A stretch of 64,000 nucleotides of DNA. Origin: Alkalispirochaeta americana. GTDB taxonomy: Bacteria; Spirochaetota; Spirochaetia; DSM-27196; Alkalispirochaetaceae. Position 1 is the stretch's first letter. Each line of letters begins with the position of its first letter. The stretch lies in the NCBI RefSeq assembly GCF_900156105.1, contig NZ_FTMS01000002.1, forward strand, positions 1-64,000, written 5' to 3'. The translations under genes were made by a program, and so were the position numbers. Of this stretch, positions 54,852 to 63,744 are shown one piece after another. Below the pieces are notes generated by a model, which made no database searches, was not told the origin of the DNA, and saw nothing but the letters and a program-made list of their open reading frames with translations.

Positions 54852-55385
54852 CTAGTGCATGCCCGGAAATCCCTGCCGACGCAGAAGATCGTAGAGGACC
54901 AAGGCAACGGCGTTCGAGAGATTCAGGGAGCGAAGCTCGGGGCGCAAGGGGATTCGATAGGTTTGCCCGGGATAGGCGGAGAGAATTTCCCCGGGAAGGC
55001 CTCTTGTCTCGGGGCCAAAGATGATGAACAAGGGGCCGTTCCCGGAATCACTCTGCGTGACCTGGCCTGTCTGATCGGATGCATGAACCCTGTGGGGGCT
55101 CTCCGGCAAGGGAAGTTCCGTGTAGCACTTTTTGCCTCGGGTCGAGAAAAAAGACAGGATACCCTGCTGCTCCCCGGCGTGGTCCAGGAAAGCAGACCAG
55201 TTCGTGTGGGTGGTTATCGCCAGGTGTTCCCAGTAATCGAGGCCTGCCCGGCGCAGATGTTTATCGGAGATGGAGAATCCCAGAGGCTCGATCAGATGCA
55301 ATGGTGTCCCTGTGGCTGCACAGGTGCGGGCTATGTTTCCTGTATTCGGGGGAATTTCGGGTTCATAGAGTACTACCTGAATCAT
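54852..55385 (-). CDS. trmL: tRNA (cytidine34-2'-O)-methyltransferase
   Basis: 177 residues, SPOUT (trefoil-knot) family. Methylates the wobble ribose in tRNA-Leu isoacceptors. N-terminal EPEIPPNTGNIARTCAATG, middle IIFGPETRGLP, C-terminal knot IPLRPELRSLNLSNAVALVL. There is an insertion of about 20 residues (RVHASDQTGQVTQSDSGNG) relative to the usual 155-160. ATGA overlap with the ecfT stop. Confidence 0.93.
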   Translation of the reverse strand: MIQVVLYEPEIPPNTGNIARTCAATGTPLHLIEPLGFSISDKHLRRAGLDYWEHLAITTHTNWSAFLDHAGEQQGILSFFSTRGKKCYTELPLPESPHRVHASDQTGQVTQSDSGNGPLFIIFGPETRGLPGEILSAYPGQTYRIPLRPELRSLNLSNAVALVLYDLLRRQGFPGMH

Positions 55386-55999
55386 GGGCGATCCCTCCTG
55401 ATCTCCAAAGCGCCGCGTACGACCATCGCCTCAGCTCGCTGCCGGGGTAGTTCCGCAATTGAGATCAGCGAAGCCCGGGAGATAAGGAGCACCCGTTGGA
55501 GCGCGCCCTTGCCATGGCATGCAGCGCTCAGCCGGATCTGGGCTGCCCCCCGGCTCTCCTCAAGGCGCTTGCGCAGAGCCGGCATCAGATAGACCGCTGA
55601 GGCGGTCAGGTCCAGGACAGGCCTGGTTATACCCGAGGGAAGCGGGGTCACCAGACGTGCCAGCCCCCGGAGGACTCCTGAAGGGCCACACAGACTCAGG
55701 AGGGTGAGGGCCACCGTTACCGCCGCTGTAAGGCGAGCTGCGTAGCTTGTCCAGGCAGCGAGAGTCTCCATGGATGGATCAGAAAGCAACCGTGCTGCCA
55801 GGACAGCCCCCATCATGATCAGGAGTCCGCCGAGGGTTTTCCAGAGACGCTTCGGGGTATAGCCCCCCGGGTGGATCGCCAGAAGGATGCCTCCCCCCGC
55901 CGCCGCCAGTGCCAGGACTGGTGATGTTATGGCGAGGAGCAGAGCCTGGAGAAGAAGCGCTCCCAGGAGGAGCGCCGCGCAGGAGGTATCTGATCTCAT
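55382..55999 (-). CDS. ECF transporter transmembrane subunit EcfT (biotin, BioN-type)
   Basis: 205 residues from ATG 55999. Hydrophobic helices (AALLLGALLLQALLLAITSP, LGGLLIMMGAVLAARLL, TAAVTVALTLLSL) and a cytoplasmic coupling helix with Ala-Arg-Gly-type motif near SRGAAQIRLSAACHGKG. Couples ATP hydrolysis to the substrate-binding subunit BioY upstream. Four-bp overlaps with the ATPase and trmL. The longer open frame to 56143 overlaps the ATPase. Confidence 0.85.
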   Translation of the reverse strand: MRSDTSCAALLLGALLLQALLLAITSPVLALAAAGGGILLAIHPGGYTPKRLWKTLGGLLIMMGAVLAARLLSDPSMETLAAWTSYAARLTAAVTVALTLLSLCGPSGVLRGLARLVTPLPSGITRPVLDLTASAVYLMPALRKRLEESRGAAQIRLSAACHGKGALQRVLLISRASLISIAELPRQRAEAMVVRGALEIRRDRP

Positions 56000-56709
56000 G
56001 AAAGAACTCCTTCTGAGGGCAGAGGGCGAAGACCCTGGTCGGGAGTGATCAGATGGGCGCCCCCTGAAGGTGGCCCCTGGTAGAGCAGGCGTCCCTCGGC
56101 GATAACTATCAGTTGGTCCACCAGAGGCCAGATGTCCTGACACTCGTGAGAGGCCAGGATCACCGAAGAGCCACCCTGGCGAAGGGTATCGAGACGTTCC
56201 AGAAGGTTCTGGATGGAGGGGTAATCCAGTTCGATGAAAGGTTCGTCCAGAAAGAGCAGCTCCGGTTGTCCCATGAGGGCTCCGGCGATCGCAAGACGGC
56301 GGCGTTGTCCTCCGCTCAGCTCGGCTGGGGCGCGCTCCAGAAGGTCAGAGAGTCCCAGAGAGGAGAGGATCTCCTGATCCAGGGGAGTGTCCCGTGGTAA
56401 CCCGATGAGCAGATCCTCCCGGAGGGTTGCTCCGAAAAGTTGCTGGTCAGGATTTTGGAAAACCACCCCTGCCAGTCGGTGGAGGGGACTGGCGTCGCGT
56501 CCCAAAGGGGTTCCCTTCAGGCGTATTTCTCCCCGGTATCCTCCGGTTAATCCCAGCATGGTCCGGAAGAGCACGGATTTTCCGCACCCGTTTGTTCCCA
56601 GAAGCAGGGTGATCGTTCCAGAGGGAATGGTCAGGTCGATATCACGGAGGATTTCCCTGGGAGGCTCCCCCAGGGAAACCGAAACCCCTTCTAGGACCAG
56701 GAGCGCCAT
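55996..56709 (-). CDS. ECF transporter ATPase (EcfA/BioM-type)
   Basis: 237 residues from ATG 56709 (MALLVLEGVSVSLGE). ABC ATPase with Walker A LGTNGCGKSVLF, Q-loop VVFQNPDQQLF, signature LSGGQRRRLAIAGAL, Walker B LLFLDEPFIELD and switch His in LASHECQD. A single ATPase gene suggests a homodimer under BioY-EcfT, as in BioMNY. It overlaps bioY by 19 bp. Confidence 0.9.
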   Translation of the reverse strand: MALLVLEGVSVSLGEPPREILRDIDLTIPSGTITLLLGTNGCGKSVLFRTMLGLTGGYRGEIRLKGTPLGRDASPLHRLAGVVFQNPDQQLFGATLREDLLIGLPRDTPLDQEILSSLGLSDLLERAPAELSGGQRRRLAIAGALMGQPELLFLDEPFIELDYPSIQNLLERLDTLRQGGSSVILASHECQDIWPLVDQLIVIAEGRLLYQGPPSGGAHLITPDQGLRPLPSEGVLS

Positions 56710-57278
56710 AGTGAAGAGGGAAGGGAGCGCAGAAGGATGATCACCGCTCCGGCTTTCAGGAGATCTCCCGGAATAAAAGGTGCGGTGCCGATCCAGAAGG
56801 CGCGGGTCAGGGGCATCTCCAGGACCATGGCAAGCCAGGGCAATCCGACCAGGTGAATCAGAGAGAAGCCTGCCAGAAGGGCCAGAACTTTCCGTATCAT
56901 TGAGGCATCGTGGGCTGATGAATCTCTTCCTCGTCCGACTCGCACAAGCCAGGATGTGAGAGCCGCCGCAGGGAGATAGGAGAGGAGAAACCCGCCTGTG
57001 GGACCGGCAAAATGAGCGAATCCGCCGGTGGCCCCTGCAAAAACCGGTAACCCCAGAGCCCCCAGAAGAAGGTAGGTCCCTGTCGCAAGGAGAGCCCAAA
57101 GGGGAGTCATGATCAGGCCCGTTATGATCACAAACATGTTTTGCAGTACGATCGGTACGGGCGATCCCGGGAGGGGAACCGAGACAAAGGCCCCGGCGGT
57201 GATCAGGGCGATGCAGACCGCCCCCACCTGGGTTCGCAGGGCATACGAAATATTAAGATCCGTCGTTGCTTGGGTCAT
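56691..57278 (-). CDS. bioY: biotin transporter substrate-binding subunit BioY
   Basis: 195 residues from ATG 57278. Six membrane helices. BioY signatures: VPLPGSPVPIVLQNMFVI, LLLGALGLPVFAGATGGFAH, GPTGGFLLSYLPAA and FIPGDLLKAGAVIILL. Captures biotin for uptake. It starts inside the last codons of lacI-type gene (26-bp overlap) with GAGGAG upstream, so the regulator and transporter are one unit. Confidence 0.93.
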   Translation of the reverse strand: MTQATTDLNISYALRTQVGAVCIALITAGAFVSVPLPGSPVPIVLQNMFVIITGLIMTPLWALLATGTYLLLGALGLPVFAGATGGFAHFAGPTGGFLLSYLPAAALTSWLVRVGRGRDSSAHDASMIRKVLALLAGFSLIHLVGLPWLAMVLEMPLTRAFWIGTAPFIPGDLLKAGAVIILLRSLPSSLWRSWS

Positions 57279-58263
57279 TGTAGGTGATCTCCTCTGTTGG
57301 AAGGCGTTCAATCCAGGGCCAGTTTTCGGTATTTCCCTGAATTCGCTGTAATACTCGTTCCGCCGCGTGTCGTCCTATCTGATCGATGGGTTGCGCGATC
57401 GAAAGACTGGGGACATTGGATACGGCGGAGAATTCCATGTTGTCAAAAGCTGCCAGGTATAGATCCGGAGGAACCATGGAGCGTTGAAAGCTGATATAGC
57501 GAATTACTCCAATGTGCATGAAGTAGTTGGCAATCATCACCGTGCGCGGCGGGTCCGGCTGCTCCATGAGATCCTTCATGAGGCGGTAGCCGCTTTCAAT
57601 GTGGAAGTCCCCGAAGAGAATGTGTTCTTCGCGGGGCGTGATCCCCTGGTCCCGCAGAGCCTGCATAAAACCCTGATAGCGTTCCCGGGCGGTGAAGATA
57701 TGGGATTGCCCGCCGATAAATCCAAAGGACCGGTGGCCTCGAGCTGCCAGGCGGCTGATGGCCCGGCAGGTTGCGTCCTTGTTGTCTACCAGAACCGCGT
57801 CGGTGGTGAAATTGTCCACCAGCCGGTCCGCCAGAACCAGAGGAACCCGGGCCTGCAGGGCAAGTGCCAGGTGGTCGCCTTTGTTTCCACTGGGAATGGC
57901 GATGATCCCATCCACCTGTTTTTCCAGAAGAAGTTCCAGAGCAGCCTCTTCGCGCAACTCACTTTCCCGGGCGTTGACCACGATCATGGAATAGCCTTCT
58001 TCGCCCAGGCGGTCCTCGACACCCCGGGCTACACGCATGAAGAACGCGTTATCGATCTCCGGAGCGATCAGGCCCACCGAGAGGGTCCGTTTGGATTTGA
58101 GGCTTCGGGCCACGGTGTTGACCTTGTAATTCAGCAACGAAACCGCATCGAGTACACGCTGGCGTGTGGCAGGTGAAATCCGGTGATCGTTATTTACAAC
58201 CCGCGATACCGTGGCGGTGCTCACCCCGGCTTGGCGTGCCACATCTTTTATTGTTGCCCCCAC
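57253..58263 (-). CDS. LacI-family transcriptional regulator
   Basis: 336 residues. N-terminal helix-turn-helix IKDVARQAGVSTATVSRVVN at 5-24, hinge helix (NTVARSLKSKRT), then a periplasmic-binding-type effector domain (GLIAPEIDNAFFMRVARGVE, DGIIAIPSGN, ISRLAARGHRSFGFIGG, AAFDNMEFSA, QPIDQIGRHAAERVLQRIQG). GTG start at 58263. The effector is not evident, as LacI regulators usually sense sugars or nucleobases; joined to bioY, it may link biotin uptake to another nutrient. Confidence 0.92.
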   Translation of the reverse strand: MGATIKDVARQAGVSTATVSRVVNNDHRISPATRQRVLDAVSLLNYKVNTVARSLKSKRTLSVGLIAPEIDNAFFMRVARGVEDRLGEEGYSMIVVNARESELREEAALELLLEKQVDGIIAIPSGNKGDHLALALQARVPLVLADRLVDNFTTDAVLVDNKDATCRAISRLAARGHRSFGFIGGQSHIFTARERYQGFMQALRDQGITPREEHILFGDFHIESGYRLMKDLMEQPDPPRTVMIANYFMHIGVIRYISFQRSMVPPDLYLAAFDNMEFSAVSNVPSLSIAQPIDQIGRHAAERVLQRIQGNTENWPWIERLPTEEITYNDPSNDGS

Positions 58264-58271
58264 GGAGCAGG

Positions 58272-58300
58272 ATGGTAGCCATCGGGGGGGGCGGTGTCAA
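58272..58300 (-). promoter_or_regulatory. promoter for lacI-bioY-ecfA-ecfT, with a C8 tract in its spacer
   Basis: TTGACA (58300-58295), 17-bp spacer, TACCAT (58277-58272). The spacer holds eight consecutive C residues on the minus strand (58291-58284). Predicted start near 58265, only about two bases before the GTG start, so the message is nearly leaderless. Confidence 0.6.
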
Positions 58301-58330
58301 TGCGTTGCAGAGATCCCCGGGGCAGGGGTA

Positions 58331-58831
58331 TCAGCCAAGGGCTTGCAGGGCTTTCCTGTAATCCGGCTCTTGTGCTATTTCCGGTACCTGTTCACAGTAG
58401 ATCACCCGGTTTTCCTCGTCCAGCACTACCAGGGCCCTGCTGAGAAGCCCGGCGAAGGGTCCGTCCAGAATCTCGCAGCCGTAGTCCCTGCCGAAGGAGT
58501 GGTCCCTCAGGTCGCTCAGAGTGATTACATTGGAGACTCCTTCGGTTTTGCAAAACCGGGTTGCGGCAAAGGGGAGATCCCTGCTGATGGTAAGGCACAC
58601 TGCCTGGGGTCTCTTTGCCATCTCTTTGTCGAATTTCCGGGCACTGGCTGCACAAACACCCGTGTCCAGGCTCGGAACAATGTTCAGTATCTTCTTCCTG
58701 CCGGCGAAATCGCCCAGAGTCTTGTCCTGGAGTGTTTCGTCGGTGAGGCAGAAATCAGGCGCTTCCGTCCCCGGGGCCGGCAGGACTCCCGAGGTTGTTG
58801 TGGGGTTTCCCTTGAATGTTATCGTGGCCAT
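58331..58831 (-). CDS. tpx: thiol peroxidase Tpx (atypical 2-Cys peroxiredoxin)
   Basis: 166 residues. Thioredoxin-dependent reduction of hydroperoxides. Peroxidatic Cys60 in PSLDTGVCAASARKF and resolving Cys94 in AATRFCKTEGV, the spacing of Tpx. N-terminal ITFKGNPTTTSG and APDFCLTD family segments. The start has no strong ribosome site. Apparently monocistronic, between the lacI promoter and rel. Confidence 0.95.
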   Translation of the reverse strand: MATITFKGNPTTTSGVLPAPGTEAPDFCLTDETLQDKTLGDFAGRKKILNIVPSLDTGVCAASARKFDKEMAKRPQAVCLTISRDLPFAATRFCKTEGVSNVITLSDLRDHSFGRDYGCEILDGPFAGLLSRALVVLDEENRVIYCEQVPEIAQEPDYRKALQALG

Positions 58832-58871
58832 GGTGAAAAGATAGACCCTGAGGGCCGGCGGGGCAAGAAAT

Positions 58872-58877
58872 ATTATA
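58872..58877 (-). promoter_or_regulatory. -10 element for tpx
   Basis: Perfect TATAAT on the minus strand, about 40 bp before the tpx start. No recognisable -35 at 16-18 bp, so an activator may be needed. Confidence 0.4.
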
Positions 58878-58960
58878 TCTGCCCCATCCGTGGATTTCTC
58901 CCAGGGGAAGATACCGGGCCAGGTATCCGGTCTGGTCCGCGAGCTATAGTCGAGGCGCTC

Positions 58961-60991
58961 CTATTCCTCGGTGAGATCCTTGAGGCTCATCACAGCGGGT
59001 ACAGCACGAATGCACTTGACTACCTTTTTCAGGTCCTGGTGGCGTTCTACCTCCAGAGTAAAGATTGCTTCCAGATTTCCCGAGGGCTCTTCATCGATCT
59101 TTCCCTGGATCAGGTGGCCCTGGACTTTGCGCACCGCCCCCTCGATCTCGCTGAAGAGATCGTTGGTTTTTCGGGCGATCACCCGAAACCGATGAGTCGA
59201 TTTGGGTGATACCGTCTCCCACTCTACTTCGATGAGCCGTTCATCCACATCGGGAATGCTTTGGAGGCTTCGGCAACTGCGTTTGTGAATAATGATTCCC
59301 CGGCCACGGGAGACATACCCTACGATATCGTCGCCGGTGCGGGGAGAGCAGCACTGGGCAAAATGAATGAGGAGATTCTTCTCTTTCCCGACTCTGATCT
59401 CTACCTTGTGCTGATCAAGGATTTGCGATGTCTCCGGCGAGAGTTTCCGCTGTTGGCCCCGGTGGCGTTCCTGCCGGCCTTTCTGGGGGCCTTGAGAAGC
59501 ACCTTCCTGGAGGTGGGGAACCTTGCGGGCCACGATGCTCTGGTTGATAATCAGATGCTCATCGTGCTTGTTGAGCCAGGCCCGTATTTTGCTGCGTGCC
59601 CGGGATGTCCTGGCATAACGGAGCCAGTTCAGGTGCGGGTGGGCGTTGGGGTTGGTAATGATTTCAATTACCTGGGTATTTTTCAGGGGCTGTCTCAGCG
59701 GAATGATCGATCCATCTGCCTTGGCTCCCGCCACATGGTGGCCAACTTCGGTATGGATGTGGTAGGCAAAGTCGATCGGTGTAGCTCCCTTGGGAAGCTG
59801 GATTGCGTCACCCTTGGGGGTAAAGACGTAGATCGAATCACGCAGGATTTCTCGCTTGATCTCTTCCAGGAACTCGTTTGATGTAATTCGGGAGTCACGC
59901 AAGGTCTTTACGCGATTCATGATCTCCAGCTCCACAGGGCGGTTCTGGTTTCGGCCTGAGCCTTCCTTGTAAACCCAGTGTGCCGCGATCCCGTATTCGG
60001 CGGTGCGGTGCATCTCCTGGGTCCGGATCTGAAACTCGATCACCCGACCCTGAAATCCAAGGACCGCTGTGTGGAGGCTCTGGTACTGGTTCGCCTTGGG
60101 CATGGCGATGTAGTCTTTGAAACGACGGGCGATAGGGGGCCACAACCGGTGGACCATCCCCAGAATCTGGTAACAATGGGTCGTGCTGTCGCAGAGAATC
60201 CGGATCCCCAGAAGGTCGTAGATCTCGTCGATATCTTTCCCGAAACGTTTCATCTTCTGGTAAATGCTGTAAAAATGCTTTGCCCGGGTTTCCACGGTAA
60301 CGGGCACAGCCTCCTCCCGGGCGGCTTTCAATACGGCGGCCTTGACCCGCTCCAGGTAGGCCGTGCGGTTGTTTCGTTTGTCTGACACCCAGGTTTTGAT
60401 CGACTGATAGATCTCTGGATGGAGGTGTTTCAGAGAGAGGTCTTCCAGTTCATCCTTCATCCAGCTTATCCCCAGGCGTTCCGAAAGGGGGGCGTAGATA
60501 TCAAGGGTTTCCTGGGCGATTTCTCGTTGCCGGGGGCCTTGTTTGTAGCCCAGGGTCCGCATATTGTGGAGCTTGTCTGCCAGTTTAATCAGAATGACCC
60601 GCACATCCTTGACCATGGCCAGGAGCATCTTGCGGATCGTCTCCGATGCCTGGACGTTGCGGTTCTGGGCGTTCACCATGGCGATCTTGGTCACGCCCTG
60701 GACAAGGCTCTCTACCTCGCGTCCAAAGGAGCGCCGAAGCTCGTTGCGGGTCATGTGGGTATCTTCCAGGACATCGTGGAGCAGCGCCGCGATGATCGTT
60801 GCAGCATCCATGTTCAAGCTAATGAGAATCTCTGCTACTTGCAGGGGATGGATAAAATAGGGCTCGCCTGAATCCCGTAATTGCCCCTGGTGGAGTTCTT
60901 CTGCCAGCCGGGCGGCTTCCAGGATGCGTTCTTGTTCCGGAGCGCGGTAGGAGGATGTGATCTCTTGCAGTTCCGCAATTGTTGTGATCAT
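58961..60991 (-). CDS. bifunctional (p)ppGpp synthetase/hydrolase, RelA/SpoT family
   Basis: 676 residues. Hydrolase HD domain with HDVLEDT and LADKLHNMRTLG; synthetase domain with DLLGIRIL, RFKDYIAMPKANQYQSLHTA and EFQIRTQEMHRTAEYG; TGS domain near VFTPKGDAIQLPKGATPIDF; C-terminal ACT domain with a zinc-finger-like CCSPRTGDDIVGY segment before it. Both catalytic halves look intact, so it should make and degrade (p)ppGpp. Last gene of the rhomboid-prfA-prmC-rel run, 4 bp after prmC. Confidence 0.96.
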   Translation of the reverse strand: MITTIAELQEITSSYRAPEQERILEAARLAEELHQGQLRDSGEPYFIHPLQVAEILISLNMDAATIIAALLHDVLEDTHMTRNELRRSFGREVESLVQGVTKIAMVNAQNRNVQASETIRKMLLAMVKDVRVILIKLADKLHNMRTLGYKQGPRQREIAQETLDIYAPLSERLGISWMKDELEDLSLKHLHPEIYQSIKTWVSDKRNNRTAYLERVKAAVLKAAREEAVPVTVETRAKHFYSIYQKMKRFGKDIDEIYDLLGIRILCDSTTHCYQILGMVHRLWPPIARRFKDYIAMPKANQYQSLHTAVLGFQGRVIEFQIRTQEMHRTAEYGIAAHWVYKEGSGRNQNRPVELEIMNRVKTLRDSRITSNEFLEEIKREILRDSIYVFTPKGDAIQLPKGATPIDFAYHIHTEVGHHVAGAKADGSIIPLRQPLKNTQVIEIITNPNAHPHLNWLRYARTSRARSKIRAWLNKHDEHLIINQSIVARKVPHLQEGASQGPQKGRQERHRGQQRKLSPETSQILDQHKVEIRVGKEKNLLIHFAQCCSPRTGDDIVGYVSRGRGIIIHKRSCRSLQSIPDVDERLIEVEWETVSPKSTHRFRVIARKTNDLFSEIEGAVRKVQGHLIQGKIDEEPSGNLEAIFTLEVERHQDLKKVVKCIRAVPAVMSLKDLTEE

Positions 60992-60995
60992 CTCG

Positions 60996-61868
60996 TCAGT
61001 TTCTTTCCCGTCCTCTGTGATTTGTGGGGGCGATCTTCTGCCGGGCCCGGATCACCCGGTCGTGACCGGCGTAATCGGGGATTATCTCTACCTTGTCGAA
61101 GCCATGGCGCTGGCATATTTCTCGGATCGCCTCGCCCTGGCCCGAACCGCACTCCATAAGAAGCTCTCCCCGGGGGGCAATGATGCTGGCCGCCTGGGGA
61201 ACAAGTTCCCGGTACGCCTCAAGGCCGTCGTCTCCTGCTGCCAGGGCTTGCCGGGGCTCCCCCCAGCCTCGGGAAAGGACTTTTCTGGTCTCTTCCCGGG
61301 TAAGGTAGGGGGGGTTCGCGGTAACAAGATCAACCGGTTCATCGAGTCCTTCCAGCCATGACCCGCGCCAGGACCGAATGGCTGGTTCATCACCCAGGAG
61401 GTCCCGGGCGTTTCGGCGGGCCCATGTCAGGGCCTCCTCCTCAATATCGGAAAAGCTGGGGATGAGCCTGACCCCCAGGGCAGAACATTCTGCTGTCACG
61501 GCGATAACTACACAGCCTGAACCGGTGCAACAATCGTGGTACCGAACGACATTCTGACTGTTCTTGATCATTCGCACCGCCTCCTCTACGAGGAGCTCTG
61601 TCTCGGGACGAGGGACCAGGACTCCAGGGCCCACGGCAAAGGATAATCCCCGGAAGTCTTTCCTGCCAATAATATACGCCACGGGGATGCCCGAGGAACG
61701 CCTTTTGGTACATTTCATGAACGAATCGATCCAGGAGGGCTTCAGCGCCTTTTCCGCCGGGTCGCCCAGCTCCGCCAGCAGATCCTCCCGGGGACGCCCC
61801 GTGGCATGCTCCAGGAGCAGAAGTGAGTCAAGCCAGGGGGATTCGCTGATTCCCTGGAGCTGTTTCAC
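60996..61868 (-). CDS. prmC: release-factor glutamine methyltransferase PrmC
   Basis: 290 residues from GTG 61868. Methylates the Gln of the GGQ motif in release factors. Motifs: CCTGSGCVVIAV (SAM loop), NPPYLTREE (catalytic NPPY), GLEAYRELV. Just upstream in frame is CTG at 61898, whose CTGA overlaps the prfA stop and which has GGAG at good spacing; starting there would give [16 protein letters not shown], the expected N-terminal helix, and 300 residues. The conservative GTG is listed here. Directly downstream of prfA, its substrate gene. Confidence 0.92.
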   Translation of the reverse strand: MKQLQGISESPWLDSLLLLEHATGRPREDLLAELGDPAEKALKPSWIDSFMKCTKRRSSGIPVAYIIGRKDFRGLSFAVGPGVLVPRPETELLVEEAVRMIKNSQNVVRYHDCCTGSGCVVIAVTAECSALGVRLIPSFSDIEEEALTWARRNARDLLGDEPAIRSWRGSWLEGLDEPVDLVTANPPYLTREETRKVLSRGWGEPRQALAAGDDGLEAYRELVPQAASIIAPRGELLMECGSGQGEAIREICQRHGFDKVEIIPDYAGHDRVIRARQKIAPTNHRGRERN

Positions 61869-61894
61869 GCTTTCCGAGATGATATCCCGTACGG

Positions 61895-62968
61895 TCAGGA
61901 TGACAACTCCTCTTCCATGGTGTGCAACTGGAGCGATTCTATTACTTCCGAAAGATCACCTTCCAGAATGTGATCAAGTTTATACAAGGTGAGATTTATT
62001 CTGTGGTCGCTCAGCCTGTTCTGGGGGAAATTGTAGGTGCGTATCCGTTCACTGCGGTCGCCGCTTCCGATCTGGTTCCGGCGGTTCTGGGCCATCTCGT
62101 TCTGGCGCTTGGCCTCTTCCTGTTCAAAGAGTCTGGCCTTGAGAACGCGCATGGCCTTGGCCTTGTTTTTGAGCTGGCTCTTCTCATCCTGACAGATGAC
62201 CACCATTCCCGTGGGCAGGTGCGTTATGCGTACCGCCGAATCGGTGGTGTTTACGCTTTGCCCTCCGGGACCGGAGGATCGAAAGACGTCAATCTTCAGT
62301 TCTTCCTGACGTATCTGGATATCGGTCTCTTCGGCCTCGGGAAGTACTGCCACGGTGACTGCCGATGTGTGGATTCGCCCTCCCGATTCGGTGGTGGGGA
62401 TGCGCTGGACCCGATGCACGCCACTTTCGTACTTCAAGTGACTGTAGACCTGGGCTCCTGTCACGGAGAAGATGATCTCCTTGAAGCCCCCCACCTCGGT
62501 GGCGTTTGTCTCAAGGACCTCGATTTTCCACCCCCGGTTCTCGGCGTATCGGGCGTACATCCGGTAGAGGTCCGAGGCGAAGAGAGACGCTTCGTCACCA
62601 CCTGTTCCTGCGCGAATCTCGAGAATTGTATTCTTCTCGTCCAGGGGGTCCGGCGGAACCAGCAGGACCTTCAGCTCCCGTTCGGCGCTCCTGGCCTGCT
62701 CCTGAAGTGTTGAAAGTTCCTCTTCGGCCATGCTTCGCAGCTCCTGGTCCTTCTCTTCCTGGATCAGAAGTTCGTTCTCCTGGATCTCCCGGGAGATCTG
62801 CTGTAAACGTCCCCAGGAAGAACTGATCGCCGCGAGGCGCGAGTGTTCCCTCATGATTTCTATGGCCCGTTTTTGATCCCTGTGTAAATCCGGATCAGCC
62901 ACGAGGAGTTCTACCTCGCGGAGTCGGGCCTGGAGCTGGTTGATGCGGTCCGTGAGATGGGTATCCAC
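61895..62968 (-). CDS. prfA: peptide chain release factor 1
   Basis: 357 residues. Reads UAA and UAG stop codons. GGQ loop [20 protein letters not shown] near 235; [20 protein letters not shown] is the conserved domain-2/3 segment. N-terminal helical arm. Co-transcribed with prmC, which would modify its GGQ, and with the upstream rhomboid (15 bp gap). Confidence 0.97.
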   Translation of the reverse strand: MDTHLTDRINQLQARLREVELLVADPDLHRDQKRAIEIMREHSRLAAISSSWGRLQQISREIQENELLIQEEKDQELRSMAEEELSTLQEQARSAERELKVLLVPPDPLDEKNTILEIRAGTGGDEASLFASDLYRMYARYAENRGWKIEVLETNATEVGGFKEIIFSVTGAQVYSHLKYESGVHRVQRIPTTESGGRIHTSAVTVAVLPEAEETDIQIRQEELKIDVFRSSGPGGQSVNTTDSAVRITHLPTGMVVICQDEKSQLKNKAKAMRVLKARLFEQEEAKRQNEMAQNRRNQIGSGDRSERIRTYNFPQNRLSDHRINLTLYKLDHILEGDLSEVIESLQLHTMEEELSS

Positions 62969-62983
62969 AATGCTTCCCTCCTG

Positions 62984-63550
62984 TTACCGGCCCCGACGAC
63001 GGTGGGACTGAAGAAATCCGAAGAGACTTCCAATGACACCCCCTGCGATATGGGCGAACTGGGAGACAGTATCCTGCCGGAGGGAGTTGGCGATCTCCTG
63101 GGTCAGGAAGAGTACCACGATCAGGATAAAGGTGAGGGGGATCTCCCCTTGACGGATATTAGTGAAAGAGATCAGGAGAATCATCATGAAGACAATGCCG
63201 CTTGCCCCAAGCAACGCCGTGGGCAGAAAGAGCACATTCAGCAACCCCGTAACGACGGCGGTAATAGCCATCATGATGAAGAGGCTCGTGGAACCGTATT
63301 TTTCCTCCAGGATCGGCCCCAGGAGCAGGATGAAGGAAAAATTTCCCATCAGATGGCCCCAGTTGGAGTGACCGATTACGTGGGTGAAGAGGCGCAGATA
63401 ATCGACGACACTGCCCGGGTTCATCCGGGCATGGACCAGGAAAAAAGATTGAGTCAGACCGGGGAAAACTGTTTGATTGAGCAACAGTACCAAGGAAGCG
63501 CACAAGGCAAAGGAGAGCGTCACCGGCGCGTTGTATCGTATTTTCATCAT
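62984..63550 (-). CDS. rhomboid-family intramembrane serine protease
   Basis: 188 residues, six membrane helices. [15 protein letters not shown] (oxyanion-type His/Asn), [11 protein letters not shown] (GxSG nucleophile Ser) and [16 protein letters not shown] (catalytic His). All three catalytic positions are present, so active proteolysis is expected; the substrate is unknown. Start is ATG 63550 or the next ATG. Head of the run leading into prfA. Confidence 0.9.
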   Translation of the reverse strand: MMKIRYNAPVTLSFALCASLVLLLNQTVFPGLTQSFFLVHARMNPGSVVDYLRLFTHVIGHSNWGHLMGNFSFILLLGPILEEKYGSTSLFIMMAITAVVTGLLNVLFLPTALLGASGIVFMMILLISFTNIRQGEIPLTFILIVVLFLTQEIANSLRQDTVSQFAHIAGGVIGSLFGFLQSHRRRGR

Positions 63551-63597
63551 GCTACAGTAGTTTTCGTGTTACAAGACTGTCAATAGTCTGGGCCAGG

Positions 63598-63629
63598 CTT
63601 GTCCCGAGTCTGGGACAGCCTTGTCCCGA
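63598..63629. repeat. direct and inverted repeats in the rhomboid/lipA divergent region
   Basis: CTTGTCCCGA occurs at 63598-63607 and 63620-63629, 22 bp apart. Between them TGTCCC (63600-63605) and GGGACA (63612-63617) form an inverted repeat. The layout suits a dimeric regulator binding two adjacent sites. Confidence 0.6.
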
Positions 63630-63744
63630 CGCGTGCCCGGGTTCCCGATCTGGTCTTCTGATGAGGAGATTTCCTTTATTATCTTTCCTCTCACCACCGG
63701 GGAGATTCCTTCCCAGGAAGTCAACAAATCAGTATCCTTCGGGT

